From Opitutia bacterium (GTDB lineage Bacteria > Verrucomicrobiota > Verrucomicrobiia > Opitutales > UBA953): DNA of 44,451 nucleotides. Positions within the stretch are counted from its first letter, which is position 1, and every line of letters begins with the position of its first letter. The notes under the pieces were generated by a model. It had not been told where the DNA came from and searched no databases. It saw only the letters and a list, made by a program, of their open reading frames with translations. The DNA is taken from contig BGOI01000013.1 of the NCBI GenBank assembly GCA_003569165.1, positions 1 through 44,451 of the forward strand. Reading direction: 5' to 3'. Positions 26,543 to 35,394 of this stretch are shown piece by piece. The translations under genes were made by a program, and so were the position numbers.

Positions 26543-27369
26543 GAGCGAACGGCCTCGGGGGCCGGCAGGTGCTGGCGGATGATCGTGGCGATCTCGGCAT
26601 CGGCGACGCCGGAGCCGGGGCGGTGGAGCCAGCGCTGCAGATGGCCCAAGGCCTCGCCGGTGCGCTCCCCGCGGGCGATGGCGGCCAAGACGTCGGCCAT
26701 GGGGGCATCGGCCGGGACGAGCCCTTCGCGCCAGCAACGCAGCAGAAGCATCTCGAGTCGGGCCTTCTGCTCAGCGGAGAGTCCCCCTTCTTCAAGTTCG
26801 CCCAGGAGCAGGCGGAGCTGTTCGGCCAAACTGAGCGGGGGCTTCACGGGGACTGGGACGGGCTTCTTGGGCCGGCGCCAGAAGATGAGTGCGAACAGCC
26901 AGAGGATCCAAAAGACGGCGAGCGCCACGAGCGTCGCTTGATAATGCCCGCGCACCTCGATGCCGATGTCCTCGGTCTCCTTGACGCGGGCTTCGAGCTC
27001 CTTCGATAGCTTGGGGTCGCCTTGCACCTTGAATGAGGGGAGCCCAGTCAACACGGCTCCGTTATCGGACATGAGGTACGTGATGAGGTCGTGCTCGCCC
27101 TCGCGATTCACGAGGTAGCGGACGTCATAGACCTTGGCCCCGGCTTGCTCGGTCACCTGCGCGATGCGCACGTTCACGGCCACACCGTAACGGAACGGCT
27201 TCACGATGAGTCCGGGTCCGCTGTAAGTGATAATGGCAGCCTGCTCGACTCCGAGCGGCACCTTAAGATTATCCTCCTGCCGCAGGAACCACCAGGCGCC
27301 GAGGATAACGACCAGCACGGCCAGCCCCCGGAGGAGCCAAACGCGGAGCGGTTTCTTCGACAGAGCCAT
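26539..27369 (-). CDS. Two-span membrane protein of the MoxR/vWA operon (DUF4381-position)
   Basis: 276-aa protein with an N-terminal span (LLRGLAVLVVILGAWWFLR, ~12-30), a ~115-aa periplasmic beta-rich segment (YTYSGPGLIVKPFRYGVAVNVRIA type), a second span (ATLVALAVFWILWLFALIFWRR, ~145-166) and a cytosolic helical tail of ~110 aa (LSLAEQLRLLLGELEEGGLSAEQ). It sits where DUF4381 proteins lie in other MoxR operons, and its span-plus-helical-tail end resembles them, but the periplasmic part is not recognised. It overlaps the BatA-like gene by 4 nt and starts 2 nt after the DUF58 stop. Confidence 0.65.
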   Translation of the reverse strand: MALSKKPLRVWLLRGLAVLVVILGAWWFLRQEDNLKVPLGVEQAAIITYSGPGLIVKPFRYGVAVNVRIAQVTEQAGAKVYDVRYLVNREGEHDLITYLMSDNGAVLTGLPSFKVQGDPKLSKELEARVKETEDIGIEVRGHYQATLVALAVFWILWLFALIFWRRPKKPVPVPVKPPLSLAEQLRLLLGELEEGGLSAEQKARLEMLLLRCWREGLVPADAPMADVLAAIARGERTGEALGHLQRWLHRPGSGVADAEIATIIRQHLPAPEAVRS

Positions 27370-27371
27370 GG

Positions 27372-28234
27372 TCAGCGGGCGGTCCGACTGGCGAAGCCGC
27401 GGTTCTTCAGGAAATAGGTCAGCTTACCCAGAATCGGTTCGTCGGTGCGTAGGTTCAGGTAATCGATACCGAAGCGGCTGAGCTCAGCCTTCCAGCCGGA
27501 TGAGTCGACCTGGCGACGGCCGCCGAAGCCGACGAAGCTGCGACCGGATTCGGCCTCGACGCCACGGATGATACCCGCGCCACGGAGGCCGTGCTCAGCG
27601 GGGTCTTCGAAATGCAGCACGATACAATCGTTCCGCTGGGAGAGTACCTGCAGCGCCGCAATGGCATCCGAATCGTGCAGATCGCTCAGGACAATAACGG
27701 TGGTGCGCTTGGCAAGGGAAGGCGCAAGCTCGCGGGCACGCGTCGACAGAGAGGTGACTTCGGTGAAATCGTGCTGACGGAGCTGATGGGCCCACTCCAT
27801 GACGATGTTACGCGAGAGCGTCGGCCGGATATGCAGTTCGCGGGCACCACAACCGAGCAAGCCGACGGGCGTGACCGACGATTGGGCAGCCAAGCCGATG
27901 CCGGTGGCCACGCGCACCGCCCAGGCATACTTGCTCAGGGCTGCGAGGACACGCACATGGAAGCCGAGGTATCGAGCAGGAGATACAGTGGGATCTGCTT
28001 AGTCTCCTTGAACTCCTTGACGTACAGCTTGCCGAGACGCGCCGAGATCTTCCAGTCGATGAACTTGACCGCATCGCCGGCGACATACGGACGGGACTGG
28101 ACGTACTCCAAGCCGGCACCGTGGAACACGGAATCACGCTGGCCAAAGTCCAGGCTGTTCGCGAGGCGCCGGACGGCGACTTCGAACTGCCGGCTGTCGA
28201 CCGGATCGTGAGGCAAGGTTCGCGGACGAAGCAT
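27372..28234 (-). CDS. DUF58 protein, one frameshift
   Basis: About 287-aa cytosolic protein of the DUF58 family that accompanies MoxR ATPases and vWA proteins. Diagnostic motifs: YVAGDAVKFIDWKISARLGKLYVKEF, YLLLDTSASM (degenerate MIDAS-like segment) and later TVIVLSDLHDSDA. One base is missing near 27940 (CCCC read as CCC in the coding strand); restoring it gives SSQPLSKYAWAVRVATGIG. Family members are thought to bind MoxR and the vWA proteins. The gap to MoxR is 4 nt and to the downstream gene 2 nt, so translation is coupled. Confidence 0.88.
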
Positions 28235-28238
28235 CGGC

Positions 28239-29234
28239 TCAGCCTAATCCGGAGAGGATTGATGCCAGCACCTTGGCGCTCGTCTGCCCCGCCGCCGCGG
28301 CCTCGTAGCTCACGCGGACACGGTGCAGGACGACGTCCTCGGCGAGATCGAAGAGGTCTTCAGGGGTGACGTAATCGCGGCCACGAATGACCGCGCGGGC
28401 GCGGGCGGCGTTGACGAGGGCCAAGCCGGCGCGAGGACTGCAACCGAAGTCGAGGTCCTTAGATTCACGGGTCCGGCGCACGAGCTCGACGGAATGGCGA
28501 AGGAAGACCTCGCTCACGTGGACGCCTTGGACGGCTTCCATCGCGGCGACGAGGTCGGCTTTCGTGCCAACGGGAGAATCCTCAATCATGTCGAAGGCTG
28601 TCTTCGGTACCGCCCCGCCCTCTTCCTTGCGCAGGCCCATGCCGAGCTGGCGCTGGAGGATGTCCTGCTCCTCGTCCCGACCGGGATAACCCAGGCGGTG
28701 AAGGAGCATGAAACGGTCAAGCTGCGCTTCCGGCAGTTCAAAGGTGCCGGATTGCTCAACGGGATTCTGCGTCGCGATGACGAGGAACGGCGTCGGCAGG
28801 CGCATCGTCTGGCCACCGAGGGTGACCTTGCGCTCCTGCATGGCTTCGAGCATCGCGCCCTGCACCTTCGGCGCGGCGCGGTTGATTTCGTCGGCGAGGA
28901 GTAAGTTCGTGAAGACTGGGCCACGATGAATCCGGAAGTCGCCCGACTTCTGGTCGACGACTTCGGAGCCGACAATATCGGACGGCAGCATGTCGACCGT
29001 GAACTGGATGCGACGGAAATCCAAGGCGATGGCCTTCGCGACCGTGTTCACGAGGAGCGTCTTCGCTAGGCCGGGCATCCCTTGCAGGAGCAGGTGGCCG
29101 CCGGTGAGGAGCGCGATCATGACGCGCTCGACGACGACGTCCTGGCCGACGACGACCTTACCGACGCGCGTGCGGACGTCGGCGACGAACTGGTGGGCGG
29201 CCTGCACGGCCGCGGGATTGGGAGGGTTGTTCAT
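28239..29234 (-). CDS. MoxR-family AAA+ ATPase
   Basis: 331-aa cytosolic AAA+ chaperone ATPase of the MoxR subfamily. Walker A GMPGLAKT (residues 52-59), Walker B LLLADEINRA, sensor 1 region LVIATQNPVEQSGTFELPEAQLDRF and the terminal YVTPEDLFDLAEDVV block are all in place. MoxR proteins are believed to remodel or insert metal cofactors into membrane or periplasmic targets together with vWA proteins. The 48 nt upstream contain a C-rich hexamer tract directly before the start, which lacks a Shine-Dalgarno. Confidence 0.95.
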   Translation of the reverse strand: MNNPPNPAAVQAAHQFVADVRTRVGKVVVGQDVVVERVMIALLTGGHLLLQGMPGLAKTLLVNTVAKAIALDFRRIQFTVDMLPSDIVGSEVVDQKSGDFRIHRGPVFTNLLLADEINRAAPKVQGAMLEAMQERKVTLGGQTMRLPTPFLVIATQNPVEQSGTFELPEAQLDRFMLLHRLGYPGRDEEQDILQRQLGMGLRKEEGGAVPKTAFDMIEDSPVGTKADLVAAMEAVQGVHVSEVFLRHSVELVRRTRESKDLDFGCSPRAGLALVNAARARAVIRGRDYVTPEDLFDLAEDVVLHRVRVSYEAAAAGQTSAKVLASILSGLG

Positions 29235-29240
29235 TTTTTA

Positions 29241-29267
29241 AGGGGTTGGGTTAGGGATAGGGGTAGG
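29241..29267 (-). repeat. CCCTAN-type hexamer tract in the moxR leader
   Basis: Coding-strand sequence CCTACCCCTATCCCTAACCC and a further AACCCCT, ending 6 nt before the MoxR start. It resembles the tracts before aspS and the pectate lyase gene. Confidence 0.6.
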
Positions 29268-29282
29268 AACATCAGGCAAGGT

Positions 29283-32200
29283 TCAGCGGAGTTGGCGGAG
29301 CCATTTTTCCGCGACGGTCTTCAGGTCGGCGGGCGATAGTGTGGCCGTGCCGCCGAAGCAGCCCGTCTGCACGCGCTCGATGTCCTGCTGCAGATCAGCC
29401 TTCTGCACGGGGGTGAATTTCACCAGCGGGCTGGCTCCCAGTTTGCGCAGTAAGGCGACGACAGCGAAACCGTCGATCGTGGCCGGCAACTTGAAGACAT
29501 CGCGGGCGCGAGGAGGACGCGGCCCAGTGTCACGCTTACGGAGGGTAAGCCAGACGACGAACGCCGTCACGGCGGCGAGGCCGACGTAGAGGTATGCGGA
29601 ATAGTCTTCGGCGACCGGAGGAACGTAGCCAGCACCTTGGGCGACCTTGACGCGATCGAGCAGGACAGAGGCTTTGGAGAGCACGACCGGATCGATGTCC
29701 TGGTAGGTACGCCAGACGGTAGTCGTGTTTGCGGCCTTGACTGTCGGGAACGGCACGTCGGTCGCCTTGTCCGCCGCGCGGATGGCGTCACCATCGACAG
29801 TGATCGACCAGCGGCGCTCGGTGCGCGGGGCCACCTTCTCTCCCCACGTGTTGAGTTCCTTCACCATCAGCGGGTCAATGGACGTCACTTGCCGGACTTT
29901 CGCGACAGCGGCGAGCGGGGAGAGGTCAAGCAGGTCTTCGAGTTCGGGTACGAGGCCGGAGGCGGTCGCAGCGACTTCTAGGCTCAGCGAGCCATTGATT
30001 GCGAACTGGCGCGTGTCGAGGGTCTGCGTGACCTCGACCTTGTCGGCAGGCCGTGGCGACGGTTTACCCGCGGCGACCTTGAGCAGCGTCTCGGCGGAAG
30101 TGGCGGGAATCGTCACCGGCCCGCTGAGGTCGATGAAGCGAAGCTCCATCTGCACCGGCGGGATCTTGTCGACGCTGGCGTCCTTCGCGCGGACGAGCAC
30201 GTAGGCGAGCGGAGTCTCCTCCCAGCCCGGTCGGGCGGTCGGACGCGACTTCACGTCGGGCGCGGCGAAGGTGATCGAACGGATATCGAAGAACGGCGAG
30301 AGGCCTTCGGTGAGCTTCTTCTCGAATTCATCGCGCGGACCCTGTGGCTCCGGCCCCTTGGCCACCTGCGGGCCACGGCGCTTCGAGGCGGCCGTGATGG
30401 CGATGGCATCGTTGCTGAGATACTGGCCGAAGCGGGCCACGCGGCCCATGGCTTCGGTGTGCACGACGCTCAAGATGAGGCCGAACTCCTGTCCAACGCC
30501 CACCGTGTTAGGGCCGTCGACCTGCGTCTGGACGCGGATCTCACTCAGGAGCTCGTCGAGGTAGTCGGAGCGCTTCTTCAGGCCGAGGGAAAACGGGTCG
30601 TCCTTGGTCACGACGAGCGTGCTCGCGAGGTAGCGATACTTCAGGTCCTCATGCAAAGGATTGTTGGTATCGTTGAGGCGGCTGTTGAGCGACTTCGCCA
30701 GCTGACCCATGTGAGTGGGCGCCATCTTGCCTGGCAGCGCGAGGATGGCGGTGCGGATATGGCCGAGGGCCGCGCGATTCATCGGACGGCCGAGATTGAC
30801 CTGGCCGGTACTGCCGATGCCAAGGACAGCGTTGAACCAACTCAGGTAAGGGTCGATGGTCAGCTCGTTGCCCTGCAGGCGGACGACTTGGCGGCCGTAG
30901 GCCACGGCGGCGCGCTGGAAGTAGTCCTGCGACTGGAGCGTCTTTTCCTTCGCCGCGACGAGGCGCTTGGCTGGCTCGAGCGGAGCCAGATCCTGGAAGC
31001 TTTCGAAATCGGACCAGTCGTTGAGCACGACTGCGCCAAGGAGAATCGCCTTATAGGCGTCGGGCCGTCCCGCCTGCCACTCGTCGATCATCTTGAGCAG
31101 TGAAGCGTACCCAGCTTCGGCCATCAAATAGGTCTGTGCCTCGTTGCGACGGGTCAGGCTGCCGCGCTGGATGTCCGCCCGGCGCCAGCGGTCGCCGAGA
31201 TTCGTGTGCATCTTCTGGGCGAGCAGGAAGAACACCCGCTCATCCATCTTAGCGGTCGGACCGAAGACGCGCTCGATGTGCGAATCGCGGTAGGCCTCAG
31301 CGTTGCTGTAGGCTAGATCGAAGGCATTCACGACCTTGCTCTCGTCGCGCGGAGCGACGCCAGCCTTACGGAAGACCTCCATCATGCGGGCAAGGGAGTC
31401 GATATTACGCTCCATCATCACTGGGGTGATTGGGATACGGGCGTCCTCGGGCAGGCCATAGCGGGCGCGGAGCTCCGACGGGAGCTGCGGATTATGCGCC
31501 TGCCCCCAAGCGAGGAGGAAGTCTTCGGCGAGAGCCACGCCGGCGGCCGGATGGCGGCGCGCGAGCTCGACGATGCGGTCGGCAGCCATCTCGAAATTAG
31601 CGCTCACGATGATGGCGCGGGCGAGGCTGGCGTCGAAACGGTCGCGGAGGTCGGACGGTAAGGCCGCGTGCCACTTGCCCGCGGGGGCGAGCAGCAGCAT
31701 CTCTTCCGGATCGATCTCGTTGGAGCCGTTGCGGCTGACGCCGCCTCGGCGCGGCACGCCGGACTGGCGGCTGAAGGAGTTCTCCACCTCGGTCATCCAG
31801 GATTCGGCCATGAGCGTGAGAATCTGACTCCAGGGCTCGGAGCCGGCGTCGGGATTCTCCGCGATGAGATTGGCGAGGACGGTCTGCGCGCGAAGATTGT
31901 CGATACGCTGCGCGGCGGCGGCCTGCGACTCGTTCTGGATCTTGCGCGAAAGCCCGCCGACAATCTTGAGGGCGGCTTCGGGCTGGGACTGCATCAGGTC
32001 GGCGAAGGTGCCGCTCAGCACGGCGGGCGAGACCTGGGTAAGCACGCGGAGCATTTCACCGGCGGCTTTGCTCTTCTCCCAGTCGTTAACCTTCTTCTCG
32101 GAACGGAGGATAGCCACGTTATCATTCCAGATGCGCGAGATCTGGTCGCGCTGGGCGAGCTCGGTCGCCTGTTCGGCGGCAAGAAAGGCGGCGATCTCCT

Positions 32201-32819
32201 GACGGAGGCCTTCGTCGGCGACCTTGTCCAACTCGGTCCCATCAGGGAGGTAAGCCTTAGCGAGATCTCGGAAGCCTCCGGCGAGTAGCACGCGGCCCGC
32301 GGCGAGGCGACGAGCCGGATCCTTACCGCCCAGTTTCTCGGTGCCACGGGTCATCCGCTCGGCGATCCAGAAACTTTCGTTGGGTGAGACGACTTGGCCG
32401 AGCATCTGGCCGATTTTGCGGAGCTCGAGGTCACTGAGTTCCCCTGGCGCAGCGTCCGCGAGGGCGAAGATGTCCTCAATGCGGACGCCGTTCTTCGGAC
32501 GCTCGGCGAGGTCGGAGAGAATCTTGTCGTAGATACCTCGGCCGAGTTCGGGCGGCAGCGAGGCAAGTTCGGAGCGCACCTGTGCCCAGTCGCCAAGGCG
32601 GAAGGCGGAGAGGAAGCGGGTGTCGGCGGTCGCACGGGCGTCGGCCTTGGCCGACTTCTCCATCGCGGCGAAGACTTCGGTCAGGTCGCGAGTATAGCGA
32701 TGGCGGAGCAGACGCTCATACTGCTGCTGGGTCTTGGAGTCGAGCGGTGCAGCCTGCTGGGCGGGTAAGGTCGCCGCGAGCACGAGGGCGGCGCAGAGGA
32801 ACGGACGGAGGAGTCTCAT
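29283..32819 (-). CDS. 1178-aa exported protein of the MoxR/vWA operon, unknown family
   Basis: Very large exported protein with signal peptide MRLLRPFLCAALVLAATLPAQ. Residues ~25-750 are predominantly helical with TPR/solenoid-like periodicity. Residues ~750-1060 look beta-rich (VGVGQEFGLILSVVHTEAMGRVARFGQYL, YVLVRAKDASVDKIPPVQMELRFIDL). One membrane span (YSAYLYVGLAAVTAFVVWLTLRKR, ~1072-1095) leads to a ~80-aa cytosolic tail. So it would be periplasmic with an inner-membrane anchor and a cytosolic tail able to meet MoxR. It may replace the oxygen-tolerance/BatD protein of other operons. I do not recognise any part as a named domain. The frame is intact. Confidence 0.75.
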   Translation of the reverse strand: MRLLRPFLCAALVLAATLPAQQAAPLDSKTQQQYERLLRHRYTRDLTEVFAAMEKSAKADARATADTRFLSAFRLGDWAQVRSELASLPPELGRGIYDKILSDLAERPKNGVRIEDIFALADAAPGELSDLELRKIGQMLGQVVSPNESFWIAERMTRGTEKLGGKDPARRLAAGRVLLAGGFRDLAKAYLPDGTELDKVADEGLRQEIAAFLAAEQATELAQRDQISRIWNDNVAILRSEKKVNDWEKSKAAGEMLRVLTQVSPAVLSGTFADLMQSQPEAALKIVGGLSRKIQNESQAAAAQRIDNLRAQTVLANLIAENPDAGSEPWSQILTLMAESWMTEVENSFSRQSGVPRRGGVSRNGSNEIDPEEMLLLAPAGKWHAALPSDLRDRFDASLARAIIVSANFEMAADRIVELARRHPAAGVALAEDFLLAWGQAHNPQLPSELRARYGLPEDARIPITPVMMERNIDSLARMMEVFRKAGVAPRDESKVVNAFDLAYSNAEAYRDSHIERVFGPTAKMDERVFFLLAQKMHTNLGDRWRRADIQRGSLTRRNEAQTYLMAEAGYASLLKMIDEWQAGRPDAYKAILLGAVVLNDWSDFESFQDLAPLEPAKRLVAAKEKTLQSQDYFQRAAVAYGRQVVRLQGNELTIDPYLSWFNAVLGIGSTGQVNLGRPMNRAALGHIRTAILALPGKMAPTHMGQLAKSLNSRLNDTNNPLHEDLKYRYLASTLVVTKDDPFSLGLKKRSDYLDELLSEIRVQTQVDGPNTVGVGQEFGLILSVVHTEAMGRVARFGQYLSNDAIAITAASKRRGPQVAKGPEPQGPRDEFEKKLTEGLSPFFDIRSITFAAPDVKSRPTARPGWEETPLAYVLVRAKDASVDKIPPVQMELRFIDLSGPVTIPATSAETLLKVAAGKPSPRPADKVEVTQTLDTRQFAINGSLSLEVAATASGLVPELEDLLDLSPLAAVAKVRQVTSIDPLMVKELNTWGEKVAPRTERRWSITVDGDAIRAADKATDVPFPTVKAANTTTVWRTYQDIDPVVLSKASVLLDRVKVAQGAGYVPPVAEDYSAYLYVGLAAVTAFVVWLTLRKRDTGPRPPRARDVFKLPATIDGFAVVALLRKLGASPLVKFTPVQKADLQQDIERVQTGCFGGTATLSPADLKTVAEKWLRQLR

Positions 32820-32848
32820 GGTATGTTATGTTTAGAAAATGCGGGGGA

Positions 32849-33690
32849 TCAGGAACCGTTGTCGGGGATCTTCTTGATCTCCTCGAAGAGTTTGCGGTCG
32901 TCTTGTTTGGTGGGCTTACCCTTCGGCTCGGGTCCGCCGAGCAGCGCGGCGGCGGCCTTGGCGTTCTTCGGCTCGGGCTTACCGGCGGGTTGGACCTGGA
33001 GGGCGGCTTCGAGATTCTCCTGCTTGCCGGCGCCGATGCCCGTGACGCCTTCGACGGGCTTGATGCCGCCGGCGGCGGGCTTCACGCCTTCGGGCGGTTT
33101 CACGCCCTTGACGCCGGCGAGTCCCTCGGCGGGAGGTGGTGGCGTAGCCTTCGTGCCCGCGCCTTTAACGGCTTCCGGCGGTTTCATGCCTTTAACGCCT
33201 TCAACGCCCTTCGGGGCAGGCGGAGGCGGCGTCCCCTTGGTACCGGCACCCTTGACGCCTTCAGGGGCTTCACGCCCTCGGCACCGACCAGGCCCTTGGA
33301 CGGAGGCGGAGGAGGGGTAGCCTTCGTGCCCGCGCCTTTGACGGCTTCCGGAGGCTTCACGCCTTTAACGCCCTCGACGCCCTTCGGGGCGGGCGGAGGC
33401 GGTGTGGCTTTCGTGCCGGCGCCCGCGACAGGCTTCGCACCTTCGGTGACAGAAGTCGGCGGCGGCGTTTGTTTCACGGCCTTGGCCCCACCGGGCGCCT
33501 TGACGCCGTCAACCTTGTCGACGCCCTGCACGGTGGTGGGGGCGACATTCTTCGCGGCGGGATCAATCTCCTTCACCTTGCCGGAGCCTTCTTGGCGGAC
33601 GCCGCGTACGCCTTCGACGGCGGACGGAGCGGGCGCTTCCTGGGCGAAGGCAAAGGCGCCGAGGGCGCAAAGGAGAAGGTGGGTCTTCAT
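32849..33690 (-). CDS. Exported Pro/Val/Lys-rich tandem-repeat protein, one frameshift
   Basis: About 280-aa secreted protein, signal peptide MKTHLLLCALGAFAFA. The middle consists of about five imperfect 28-29-residue units of the form VEGVKGVKPPEAVKGAGTK followed by ATPPPPAPKG, each ending in a PPPP run. The C-terminal ~70 residues (EAALQVQPAGKPEPKNAKAAAALL, DDRKLFEEIKKIPDNGS) are non-repetitive. One base is lost near 33265 (CCCCC read as CCCC in the coding strand). It could be a periplasm-spanning linker or cell-wall-binding spacer. The start overlaps the upstream gene's stop by 4 nt. Confidence 0.7.
33105..33450. repeat. In-frame tandem repeat of about 86 bp
   Basis: About four DNA copies of an 84-87-bp unit encode the 28-29-aa repeats. 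Copies are imperfect. A homopolymer indel near 33265 lies inside one copy, so length variation or misassembly is possible here. Confidence 0.7.
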
Positions 33691-34250
33691 AAGTTATTCT
33701 GGCGGACGGAGCGGGCGAATTCCGCTTCGACGCGCTTCTCGTAGTCGGCAAGGGCCGCGGGGTCCTGATGTTCGGCGAGGTAGCGGAACACCTGACGGGT
33801 GCGTTCAGCGTAAGGGCGCCATTCGTCCTCGGTGGCCCCGTTGGCCTTGAGCAAGGCGGTCGCGTAGAAGTAGGCCTTGCCGAGCGTCTCGCGAATCGCG
33901 CGCGTCGTCGAGCCGTCCTCGCCGTCGACTGCCGCCGACTCCTTGAGCAACTGGGCCAAGTCGGCGATCGCGCCGGCGACGTCGAGCATCTCGATCTTCG
34001 CCTTGGCCTTCGCGAGGCGGATCTGATGGCGGACGGACGGTCGTTCGTCCTGGGGCAGTTCGCCGGCGAGCTTATCGTATTCCTCGACGACCGTCGCCCA
34101 ATCCGGCTCTTTCGCGCGCTCGAGTTCGCGAATCGCGACCAGATGATCACGGGCTTTCTCGCGAGCCATCTGAGCCTGGCCTTCGTTGAAATGATAATAC
34201 ACCACCCCGACGGGGAAGAGCAGCCAAAGTAGCGTGAAGAATTTCCTCAT
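33687..34250 (-). CDS. Small anchored helical protein of the MoxR/vWA operon
   Basis: 187-aa protein with an N-terminal membrane segment (FFTLLWLLFPVGVVYYHFN, ~4-22) and a helical domain rich in charged residues with TPR-like alternation (EKARDHLVAIRELERAKEPDWATVVEEYDKL, AKAKIEMLDVAGAIADLAQLL, LGKAYFYATALLKANG). It is a possible BatE-like or BatB-partner protein, but that is inference from position. It overlaps genes on both sides by 4 nt (33687-33690 and 34247-34250), a sign of tightly coupled translation. GGAGGG about 10 nt upstream is one of the few Shine-Dalgarno-like sites here. Confidence 0.7.
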   Translation of the reverse strand: MRKFFTLLWLLFPVGVVYYHFNEGQAQMAREKARDHLVAIRELERAKEPDWATVVEEYDKLAGELPQDERPSVRHQIRLAKAKAKIEMLDVAGAIADLAQLLKESAAVDGEDGSTTRAIRETLGKAYFYATALLKANGATEDEWRPYAERTRQVFRYLAEHQDPAALADYEKRVEAEFARSVRQNNL

Positions 34251-35227
34251 CGGGCGGCGCCCTCCCCGGCTTCGGTTTCAAGGCGGACGACGCGCCAGCG
34301 GGAGCCGGCATATTGCAAGGCCACGGGTAGCAGCGCGAGCAGCGCGGCACCCAGGGCCATGGCCAGCACCGCCCACTGGGCGAGATCGAGGCCCGACTTC
34401 GCCAATGGCGTGCGCACGACCAGGTCGCCCAAGGCGGCGGTCGGCAGATGCTTCTCGTTCACGTCGAAATAGGAACCGCGCAGGGAGCGAGCGACCGTCG
34501 CAAGCACTTCGGCATCCTGCCGGGACTGATGGCCCGCGATGAAGGTGCCCTTGCGCGGATTACCGACGCCGAGCACGAGCACGTCCTTGACGGATTTCGG
34601 GCGCGGCAGAATCGGCTGGAGCGGAATCGTGTCGCCGTCGGTGAAGACGACCAGCCGCACCGTCTGCGCCGGCAGGCCATCGACGACCTTGACCGCGGCA
34701 TTGATAGCGGTACCGAGATCGGTCGAGCCAGCCTTCATCACATATTGAAGAGGTAAGCCGTTGAAGACATTGCGGACGAGTTCCGGATCCCGGGCGTCCA
34801 TCACCACGGAATGCGCCTCGGTGTAGAAACCGATGACGCCGTAACGCAGATCTCCGCCCACCCGCATGAGCACGGTTTCGACTTCTTCGCGCATGCGCTC
34901 CTGCCGGGTTTGCTTCCCTTCCGGCCCCGCGTCCTTGAGGTACATGCTGGGTGAAAGATCGGCCACGAAGACCAGGCGGACCGGCTCCTTGGTGTCGGCA
35001 GGTTTGCCGTCCTTGGCCGCTTGATGCAGCTGCCACATCACCGCCAAGCCCCAGGCGAACGCCGTGATTGCCAGGCATCGCAGCAAAGGGGCCAGCATGG
35101 TCCAACCACGGGAGGCGCCCTCCGGGCCGAAGGCCAACCGGGCGGCGACCCGCACTCGACGGGCATGCAGGCCCTCCGCCAAAGCGGAAAGTAGCAGCAC
35201 CAGGAGGGCGGCGGTCAGGGGGGGCAT
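34247..35227 (-). CDS. von Willebrand factor A membrane protein, first gene of the operon
   Basis: 326-aa membrane protein. N-terminal span (LTAALLVLLLSALAEGL, ~4-20), a second span (LLRCLAITAFAWGLAVMW, ~48-65), then a vWA domain with MIDAS motif DLSPS at 90-94 and VVFTDGDTIPL. A C-terminal span (WAVLAMALGAALLALLPVALQY) closes it. It is the BatB-type counterpart of the vWA gene at 25611-26542 that ends the operon, so the two vWA proteins flank the module. A possible promoter (TTGCAC, 19 nt, TTTATC) lies within 60 nt upstream. Confidence 0.85.
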   Translation of the reverse strand: MPPLTAALLVLLLSALAEGLHARRVRVAARLAFGPEGASRGWTMLAPLLRCLAITAFAWGLAVMWQLHQAAKDGKPADTKEPVRLVFVADLSPSMYLKDAGPEGKQTRQERMREEVETVLMRVGGDLRYGVIGFYTEAHSVVMDARDPELVRNVFNGLPLQYVMKAGSTDLGTAINAAVKVVDGLPAQTVRLVVFTDGDTIPLQPILPRPKSVKDVLVLGVGNPRKGTFIAGHQSRQDAEVLATVARSLRGSYFDVNEKHLPTAALGDLVVRTPLAKSGLDLAQWAVLAMALGAALLALLPVALQYAGSRWRVVRLETEAGEGAAR

Positions 35228-35300
35228 GGGGTGCCGACACGGGGAGTGCCGGAAGCCCGATAAATTGGGTCGGTTCTGGCAGGGTGCAAATACCCTTTAT

Positions 35301-35330
35301 CACAGCCGTCCGGCCCTGTGGGCGGCTGTG
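35301..35330. terminator. Hairpin between the pseudouridine synthase and vWA operons
   Basis: CACAGCCG (35301-35308) pairs with CGGCTGTG (35323-35330), with two more G-C pairs inside. It lies 65 nt past the stop of the minus-strand pseudouridine synthase gene. No T-run follows it, so termination is uncertain. The rest of the 167-nt gap holds a small GGGT/ACCC hairpin and nothing else clear. Confidence 0.4.
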
Positions 35331-35394
35331 AATAACTTACCTCCCTTCAGTTTGTCCAAGAAATGTCGTGCGGGCACCCCAATACCCCTTCCGC

